Origin: a virus
Virus record (IMG/VR): IMGVR_UViG_3300046011_002503
Location: 1 to 43,215 of that record
Reading direction: 5' to 3' (one strand)
Length of the DNA stretch: 43,215 bases
In this document: positions 38,030 through 43,215 of the stretch, in pieces
Layout of the letters: each line of letters starts with the position of its first letter
How positions within the stretch are numbered: the first letter of the stretch is position 1
Position numbers and translations under genes: made by a program
The notes under the pieces: model-generated
Databases searched by the model: none
What the model saw: the letters and a program-made list of their open reading frames with translations, nothing else
What the model was told of the DNA's origin: nothing

Positions 38030-38035
38030 TTTTTT
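38003..38035 (-). promoter_or_regulatory. -1 programmed ribosomal frameshift signal
   Basis: Reading leftward, the slippery heptamer A-AAA-AAA (38035-38029) is in the zero frame of the upstream gene. A 6-nt spacer GCCTAA containing the stop (38028-38023) is followed by a perfect 7-bp stem GCCTAGA/TCTAGGC (38022-38016 with 38009-38003) and a 6-nt loop. Slippery site, spacer length and stimulatory hairpin are all canonical. Confidence 0.75.
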
Positions 38036-38427
38036 AGTGTTGAAACCTTATGTCCAACTTTTGTATCAGTTGGCTTACCATCACGGTACAACTGAATCAA
38101 GGCTGCTGGGTCATCCTCTGTTCCCTCAATCTCAAAACTTGAGTCAGGAACATTGATTTTGCCCTCGCGCACAATGCGGACAATCTTGCCTCTAGCCGTA
38201 CCACCTGATGAATTCCAAGAAACCATGTCACCAGTCGATACAGAAAGCGCCTTTTTCATTGAATAAGCCATATCACGCATAGCCTTTTCAATCATTGACT
38301 TTGCATAGCCTTTAAGACCTTTGATGCCCTTTTCATGAACTTCTTTTTCAATCATCGCGTATTCATCGTCCTTCATGTTTTTCATAGGACCATTGCGAAG
38401 TTCTTTGAGGATTTTGTCGTCTTTCAT
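38023..38427 (-). CDS. Head protein with HVA1/DUF2945-type Tudor domain, 134 aa
   Basis: The N-terminal ~60 residues are charged and helical (MIEKEVHEKGIKGLKGYAKSMIEKAMRDMAYSMKKAL). Residues about 63-134 (VSTGDMVSWNSSGGTARGKIVRIV...EDDPAALIQLYRDGKPTDTKVGHKVSTLKK) match the hypervirulence-associated Tudor domain (DUF2945, PF11160). Its last codons form a -1 frameshift site. It overlaps the protease gene by ATGA. Role unknown; fusion of this domain to proteases and portal-region proteins is known to me from actinophages. Confidence 0.8.
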   Translation of the reverse strand: MKDDKILKELRNGPMKNMKDDEYAMIEKEVHEKGIKGLKGYAKSMIEKAMRDMAYSMKKALSVSTGDMVSWNSSGGTARGKIVRIVREGKINVPDSSFEIEGTEDDPAALIQLYRDGKPTDTKVGHKVSTLKKA

Positions 38428-39125
38428 TTGGTTTCCTTTGGTTTCTTTTTCTTCGGATTCATAATTGTATCAACATGCACATCGGTAACAGTCGGGTCGT
38501 TCTTTTCCATGTCCACATAAAGTCTCTCTGCTTTTCCACCAATCGAATAGCCAAGAATCTCTCCGCGTTGAATCTTCTCCCATGCCCACTCTTCCCAAAT
38601 AACTCCTAGAAATACGGTGTTTGCTGGATAAGTATGATTGACGGTAATTCCACTTGGGGTTGTAATTGGAACTGTTAGTTCGTATGGGAATGACATAACT
38701 TCAACCCATTCACCTGCAACGATGTCGCGATTATGTTGCAATCGGATACGGCGGTCATTGCTTCGGACATAATCCCAAACTGCTCTTTGCAACTCCTCGG
38801 CATCTGTCCATTCATTGTGTGCATCTAATCTGTCAGGGATGTACATGGCTCCAAGGGTGTAGCGCTTGTCGCCCTCAGCCTTAGAAACCTCGTAGGAGCC
38901 AATAGATTTAGCCATTGTTTCGAAAGCATTAGGGAAGGTCTTTTGAGCCAACTCAGGAGTAATCTCCTCAAGGTTCTTCTCGCCAAAGACTAGGTATTCA
39001 GCAACAACATCAGATGGCGTCCAGTTAGGCGCATCCCAGCGCTCTTCAAGAATCTTGTTTGGCTGTACCTCAAAGCGCCATAGAGTATGTGGCTCATTAC
39101 GGTAAAAGTTTACAAAGTATCGCAA
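38424..39125 (-). CDS. XkdF-like prohead protease, 233 aa
   Basis: The C-terminal region ANTVFLGVIWEEWAWEKIQRGEILGYSIGGKAERL (about 170-204) is the conserved block of XkdF-type phage serine proteases, and VAGEWVEVMSFPYELTVPI with NDRRIRLQHN precedes it. I start at TTG 39125 because the strong GAGAGGAGGG lies just upstream, although frame-compatible starts further upstream exist (ATG 39146). It should cut the scaffold and possibly the HDQ-motif head proteins. Confidence 0.8.
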   Translation of the reverse strand: MRYFVNFYRNEPHTLWRFEVQPNKILEERWDAPNWTPSDVVAEYLVFGEKNLEEITPELAQKTFPNAFETMAKSIGSYEVSKAEGDKRYTLGAMYIPDRLDAHNEWTDAEELQRAVWDYVRSNDRRIRLQHNRDIVAGEWVEVMSFPYELTVPITTPSGITVNHTYPANTVFLGVIWEEWAWEKIQRGEILGYSIGGKAERLYVDMEKNDPTVTDVHVDTIMNPKKKKPKETK

Positions 39126-39129
39126 TTTA

Positions 39130-41331
39130 TTAAGCCCTCCTCTCATGGGATAGTTTACCAACTGGGGTTGATTTAATCAAGCCCGCCTGTTGCGCTGTCT
39201 CAAACTGCTGCAAGATGAGTGTTCCGACCCCAAGAACTGTTGTGTAGTTAGAAGGGCGAGGAACTCGCTTGGCAATACCTACCATCTTGTTCCAAGTGGA
39301 CTCTCGGACAGAATCATCTGTGGACTTTCGGTAAACATCATAAACATCATGCAAAGTCTTTTCCTTAATTTGGTACGACTTTGGCGTGTGAACTTGAACC
39401 TCAACTTTAATGCCGTCGCGCTCTGCCTTTACATTGACTCCATCATAAGGGTCGCCCGATTGCCAAAAATTCTTAACTCGAACTTTCCATCCAGTTTCTT
39501 CAAACGCTGAAACTGTAGATTTCAATGTATCTGCATAATCATTATCATTGACAGAGATTGTGTAACGGTTAGCATCTGAGATTTCCTCTGCTGCCTTGTT
39601 TCTATCGCCCTGATATTCCTTCTCTGCATCGAGGTCAATCTTTCTTGAAAGAGAATCTGTTGATTTGATTCGCTGTGATAAGCCCTCAAGTTTTGCACCT
39701 GACTGGTCGGCAATTGCTTGAACTAATTTTGTGATGGCTGGTTCAGCAGCAACCGCTCTTTCTCTTACTCCGCGAGCAAGAGCAATCGCTTCTTTTGACT
39801 GTCCCTGTTCAGGCTCTTTATCTGCAACAGCGTTGTTTGCCCATGAGCCGTGAGTGCGTTGGTCATGGTCTCCGTGCTTTTCGAGAGGTTCCCATAGGAG
39901 TGATTTCTTAGCAGGTGCATCAATTGCTTGACCTTCAAAACCATTGTCCTTTGACCACTTTGAAGAAATGTCTAACGCTTCTTGCGCTGTAACTGATAAA
40001 CGGTAAACAGGTAATTTAGTGCCAGGATTATCGAAAGCAAAGGCAACAGCAGCACCCCATGTGTGGTGTCCATCTACGACAAAGCCATCTTTTGAAATCA
40101 AAATTCGTTCATCGGCTGGGATTCCACCATCTTCGCGGAACTTGTTATAGATAGCACCTGAACGAGCAGCAGAGATTTCTTTTTGAATTGGCTTCAAAGT
40201 TGTAGGGTCAATCTCTTCAGCCGTAGATGAAACACCTTGTCCTTTGTCAATCTCCGCCAAGAAGCGAGCGCGTTCCTTGCCAGGAATTTGTGGCATATCT
40301 TTACGGGCAATTCCCATACCTTCATCGCCGTAGAGCAATGTTCCTTCAACGCTTATCTCAGTCAAATCAGGGTGGTCTGTGCGCTTAGCAGCACTCATTA
40401 AAAATGCTGAAACATTTTCTTTCTCAACTGTCGGATGCTTTCCAGCAAAGATTGCATCTGCGATTCCGTCTGCCCATGAGCCATGAGTTTTTTGGTCATG
40501 CTTGCCTGGGTTATGTTTTGCAACTTCTTCGTCTCTTTCGGCGCGAGCAACCATGGACTCAGCCCATGCAAATCCTGCATCTCCGCCCCAAGCATCCCAA
40601 GCAACTCGACCTGGAGATGGATAGCCCTTTTCGCCTTGACTAAATCCGAGTGCGTTCTTGTCTACTTCATGGCGTGAGAAAAAAGATTTCATTCGCTTGA
40701 GAGTTTCTAATGAGACAGATTCTCCTGAAGCCAACTGCGATGCGCGGGCGCGACCAACTGAAGTAAATCCTCCGCCAGCCTTGCCTTCGCTAATCCAATC
40801 GAGTGCGCGACGGGCAGCGGTACGAACTGCCTTCGGTGGAGTGTTATCTGCCTTTGAGAATCTTTCGATTTGTGCAAGGCGCTCTTCAGCCTTTTCCTTT
40901 GATGGATAAGTTCCAAACTTGCGTCGTCCTGACGAATCGTAAACCGTGAACTTGCCATCCTCTTCACGAATCATCTTCTCGATAGGGTCTAACTCAATCG
41001 GTTCGATTCGCATTTCATAACCTTGAGAGGTTAGGAAAGTCTGTACATTGCCAACATTGCTACCGCTAGATTTGATGACCTCTGCAACCATCTCGGCTGG
41101 CAAAGAAGAGCCAAGGGATGTCAGGTCTACATCGTTAATTGAATCAACGAGAATCTCGTACTCATCCCATTCATCCTGTGGAGCCTCCATCTTGCGACGA
41201 GCCAACTCATTGAGGATTGTGTGGTGAACTTCGATTGTCGCTGAATTGGCTTGAGACTTATGGATACGCTCATGAAGCGCGAGTAGTTTCTCAGCGCTTA
41301 AAGAAATTAACTTTGGGGCTATGTCCGCCAT
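39130..41331 (-). CDS. Mosaic head protein: two HDQxTHG motifs, ParB-like and RelA/SpoT-like domains, 733 aa
   Basis: Order of modules: helical N-terminus; EEDGKFTVYDSSGRRKFGTY (123-142); a conserved phage domain with RTAARRALDWI...ERMK-type helix and AWDAWGGDAGFAWAESM (about 168-260); first motif HDQKTHGSWA (278-287); a ParB-like domain with FVVDGHHTWGA (417-427); second motif HDQRTHGSWA (489-498); and a C-terminal RelA/SpoT synthetase-like fold (about 535-670) with RIKSTDSLSRKID, DANRYTISV, NFWQSGDPYDGVN and VEVQVHTP. The last resembles (p)ppGpp synthetase or toxin-like nucleotidyl transferases. I cannot tell whether it is active. It lies beside the protease, so it is probably an internal head protein; these can be ejected into the host. 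Confidence 0.75.
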   Translation of the reverse strand: MADIAPKLISLSAEKLLALHERIHKSQANSATIEVHHTILNELARRKMEAPQDEWDEYEILVDSINDVDLTSLGSSLPAEMVAEVIKSSGSNVGNVQTFLTSQGYEMRIEPIELDPIEKMIREEDGKFTVYDSSGRRKFGTYPSKEKAEERLAQIERFSKADNTPPKAVRTAARRALDWISEGKAGGGFTSVGRARASQLASGESVSLETLKRMKSFFSRHEVDKNALGFSQGEKGYPSPGRVAWDAWGGDAGFAWAESMVARAERDEEVAKHNPGKHDQKTHGSWADGIADAIFAGKHPTVEKENVSAFLMSAAKRTDHPDLTEISVEGTLLYGDEGMGIARKDMPQIPGKERARFLAEIDKGQGVSSTAEEIDPTTLKPIQKEISAARSGAIYNKFREDGGIPADERILISKDGFVVDGHHTWGAAVAFAFDNPGTKLPVYRLSVTAQEALDISSKWSKDNGFEGQAIDAPAKKSLLWEPLEKHGDHDQRTHGSWANNAVADKEPEQGQSKEAIALARGVRERAVAAEPAITKLVQAIADQSGAKLEGLSQRIKSTDSLSRKIDLDAEKEYQGDRNKAAEEISDANRYTISVNDNDYADTLKSTVSAFEETGWKVRVKNFWQSGDPYDGVNVKAERDGIKVEVQVHTPKSYQIKEKTLHDVYDVYRKSTDDSVRESTWNKMVGIAKRVPRPSNYTTVLGVGTLILQQFETAQQAGLIKSTPVGKLSHERRA

Positions 41332-41362
41332 GTTGCAATGATAGCGGATAGGTTTACAACTG

Positions 41363-41509
41363 TTATTTAGTTTCCTGAACCGAGGTTAGTTTTTGTTCTA
41401 TCGTCTTATCCAAGAAAGCGATTTCGTTATCGTCAGGCAAGCCTTCCATCTCAACAGGCATGGAGGCATGGAGTTTCGATAAAGCGTCTAGTCTCTCTTG
41501 TCTCTTCAT
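41363..41509 (-). CDS. Small protein, 48 aa
   Basis: MKRQERLDALSKLHASMPVEMEG..., starting four bases after the upstream stop, fits between two large head genes. It is acidic and helical. The ribosome binding site is weak, so it is probably coupled to the gene before it. Function unknown. Confidence 0.55.
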   Translation of the reverse strand: MKRQERLDALSKLHASMPVEMEGLPDDNEIAFLDKTIEQKLTSVQETK

Positions 41510-41513
41510 AAGG

Positions 41514-43215
41514 CTAGTTTACCGTAGGAGCGGGCTTTTCGCGAGCCGTTCCGTCATAGACCAATCCATCGCCATCTCGGTCAATTGGACCTTGAGTGAT
41601 TGAGCGTCCCTCTTTGCTCAAGCCCTTCTGATACTTCATATTAAGATTATCTAGCAACCTTGCCCCAGCCCACGAATATACGGGTTTTCCTGTAATGCGA
41701 TTAGTGTCTGTCTCAAACCTATCTGCATACCCAATCATTAAAAAATCATGTGGGATTGGAAAATCATCTAACCTAATTGGTTTTGTTGAATTGAATGACC
41801 TTGAACTTGGGTCGTAATCAGTCACCATTCTTGAAATTAAAGAATCAAACTCAGCACGGTTTGGCGAGCCTTCTTCAAAATCAGCCGAGTTAAATGCTCT
41901 TCCTTTTATCAATTCATTTATATTTTGACGCATACTTCTCTCGTCAAAGTCATAACCTGATTTAGCCCAATGGCGAGCGCCATCCCAAGCGGTGCCTACA
42001 TCAATTCTACCAATCCCGACAGCGGTGTACCAAGCCTCTTGTCGGGCTATAAACTTTGAACCAAATCCAACTCCTGCGTATTCATCATCCATTTTGAATA
42101 AGTCATGCTCAACAGCCCAAATCTCGTTGCCTTCTCTGTCTTGGCTTTTGAAAAAGGCGCGTTGGAACTCTCCAGCCCAATTACCAGCATCATCCATAAT
42201 TTCACCAGTTACAACTAATCTTTCACCATCAAGATAAATGTTATTTGTTTGCGAAGTAAGAGTTGTGGCAACTTCACCCTGAGCATTTTTAACATCATGG
42301 CTTATTCCAAAAACATCATCAAAGAATGGATGTAATTCTTCGGGGTTAAATTCTTCACTACCATTTTGTTCTTGCCACAACTGTGCAATGGTTCCATCAT
42401 CATTATCAATGTATTCTTCAACCATCGTATCTAATTCTCGTTCTTTAAGTTTATTGTATTCTTCCTCAGTTAAATTTTGGTAACGCTCTTTCATTCTTTC
42501 GTCAATTCCTTCAATGGCTGCCTCGTACATACCCGCATCGTTATTGACATAATCTTTTAAGTCGGTGTAGTCAGGCTGTTCCGCAGGAGTTAGAGCATTT
42601 TCTAAATCTTGTAGCGATGGACCTAGATTCTCCATCTCATTGATAAGCAGTTCCTCTTGTTCAGTATTACCACGCGCCCAACTTCCATGAGTGGACTGGT
42701 CGTGTTCTTGATGCTTAAAGATTGGCTTTAATCCAGCAGCAAAACGAATAACTTTAATCTTTTGGAATACCGCTGGCACAGACCAAAACTCTTCAGGGAG
42801 CAAGGCAACCTTTTGGTCAGCGAACTGCTTACCTCTGTTGTTAAAGAATGAATTTTGTCCGCGTGTTTCTGTTGTTAATGCAGCGCGAGCCTTGAGTGTA
42901 AACATTTGAGAGTGATGAACCCAGGCAGCCTCTTCGCCATCTTGACCGAATCCACGACCAGTAGCAGCGTGTCCAAAGTAATCGTGAACTGCTCGGAATT
43001 TATTGTTCTGCTCATCTGAGAAAAGCGGGTGTGCGCCTGTTGTCTCTGTTTGCAAAACTTTAAGTGTTCCACGACTGACATCTTCGAACATCTCTTTGGA
43101 TGTCTTGTATGGGTCATCGGCAACGAACTCAACCTTGACTCCTAGAGTCTTAGTCATGAAGTCGAATTGCTCTTCTACTTCAGATGCTAACGCTTCGTAT
43201 TCATCGACTGCATCT
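41514..43215 (-). CDS. Large head protein with HDQxTHG motif and acetyltransferase-like domain, 5' end outside window
   Basis: The frame is open to the right edge; the ATG at 43157 is inside it but codons upstream (AVDEYEALASEVEEQF...) continue the domain, so the true start is beyond 43215. Residues are counted from that ATG. The N-terminal domain has DPYKTSKEMFEDV, FRAVHDYFGHAATGRGF and ALTTETRGQNS, a phage family with HD/GH residues that look metal-binding. HDQSTHGSWA follows at 152-161. A later part (YAGVGFGSKFIARQEAWYTAVGI...AWDGARHWAKSGYDFD) has the look of a GNAT-like fold. It ends with DRDGDGLVYDGT, a calcium-loop-like tail shared with the protein at 24472. It probably belongs to the packaged head proteins. 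Confidence 0.7.
   Translation of the reverse strand, partial: DAVDEYEALASEVEEQFDFMTKTLGVKVEFVADDPYKTSKEMFEDVSRGTLKVLQTETTGAHPLFSDEQNNKFRAVHDYFGHAATGRGFGQDGEEAAWVHHSQMFTLKARAALTTETRGQNSFFNNRGKQFADQKVALLPEEFWSVPAVFQKIKVIRFAAGLKPIFKHQEHDQSTHGSWARGNTEQEELLINEMENLGPSLQDLENALTPAEQPDYTDLKDYVNNDAGMYEAAIEGIDERMKERYQNLTEEEYNKLKERELDTMVEEYIDNDDGTIAQLWQEQNGSEEFNPEELHPFFDDVFGISHDVKNAQGEVATTLTSQTNNIYLDGERLVVTGEIMDDAGNWAGEFQRAFFKSQDREGNEIWAVEHDLFKMDDEYAGVGFGSKFIARQEAWYTAVGIGRIDVGTAWDGARHWAKSGYDFDERSMRQNINELIKGRAFNSADFEEGSPNRAEFDSLISRMVTDYDPSSRSFNSTKPIRLDDFPIPHDFLMIGYADRFETDTNRITGKPVYSWAGARLLDNLNMKYQKGLSKEGRSITQGPIDRDGDGLVYDGTAREKPAPTVN

Noticed and set aside
38003-38035. Plus-strand rho-independent terminator reading of the hairpin and T7 run
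   Set aside because: No rightward transcription is expected here, and the arrangement fits a leftward -1 frameshift signal far better; the T run is separated from the stem by six bases.
39160-39170. Further AAC-CCCN-GTT copy (AACCCCAGTT on the minus strand) near the protease gene
   Set aside because: It lies in coding sequence of the 733-residue protein and lacks a -10 at the right offset; could be chance.
1-43215. Integrase, repressor/Cro pair, tRNA genes or CRISPR arrays
   Set aside because: None found by eye. Lifestyle cannot be decided because the genome is incomplete in this window.

Overview
This window looks like a contiguous piece of a tailed double-stranded DNA phage genome (siphovirus type) infecting an actinobacterium. 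The phage assignment rests on terminase, HK97-type capsid, tail tube, a 1146-residue tape measure and a holin/endolysin pair. The host is inferred from moderate base composition, strong GGAGG-type ribosome binding sites, two LexA-type SOS boxes of the TCGAAC-N4-GTTCGA form used by Gram-positives and actinobacteria, a DUF7455-type zinc ribbon, and DUF6065 and other genes I recall from aquatic phages. A freshwater actinobacterium is my best guess, not a demonstrated fact. No integrase, tRNA or CRISPR array is visible. The portal gene is not seen and probably lies just past the right edge.

Layout. Positions 1-6409 (mostly + strand) form an arm of small, translationally coupled genes of mostly unknown function. 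It contains a two-gene unit encoding a histone-deacetylase-fold amidohydrolase and a proteasome/HslV-like Ntn hydrolase, a short leftward cluster (2939-3686) behind an SOS box, and a DUF6065 protein. From 6411 to the right end every gene reads leftward. From left to right these are: PD-(D/E)XK-like nuclease, terminase large and small subunits, a double ParB-domain protein and a small HTH regulator behind a second SOS box (6.4-10.7 kb); RusA-like resolvase, HNH nuclease, replication proteins with phased iterons inside the putative initiator gene, ERF annealing protein and Gam-like protein (10.7-14.3 kb); holin, CHAP endolysin and an XhlA-like protein (14.3-15.5 kb); baseplate and tail genes, tape measure, a frameshifted tail chaperone pair and two tandem tail tube paralogues (15.5-24.8 kb); an accessory cassette with its own promoter (24.9-27.1 kb); head-tail connectors (27.1-28.7 kb); tail fibre and adhesin genes (28.7-34.4 kb); and capsid, scaffold, protease and internal head proteins (34.4-43.2 kb).

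The most interesting signals are these. (1) A textbook -1 programmed frameshift signal (A-AAA-AAA, 6-nt spacer, 7-bp stem) at the end of a Tudor-like head gene gives access to a 79-residue extension that has no start codon of its own. (2) A short motif of the form KH...HDQ-x-[ST]-HG occurs four times, only in the capsid-protease neighbourhood. It separates ParB-like, RelA/SpoT-like and acetyltransferase-like modules in large head-region proteins, and one copy is reachable only through that frameshift. This suggests a family of modular internal head proteins, possibly processed by the XkdF-like protease and ejected into the host. (3) Three near-identical 28-bp promoters on both strands carry a palindrome AAC-CCCN-GTT inside the -35/-10 spacer, implying a phage regulon. 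(4) The deacetylase plus proteasome-like pair has all catalytic residues intact.
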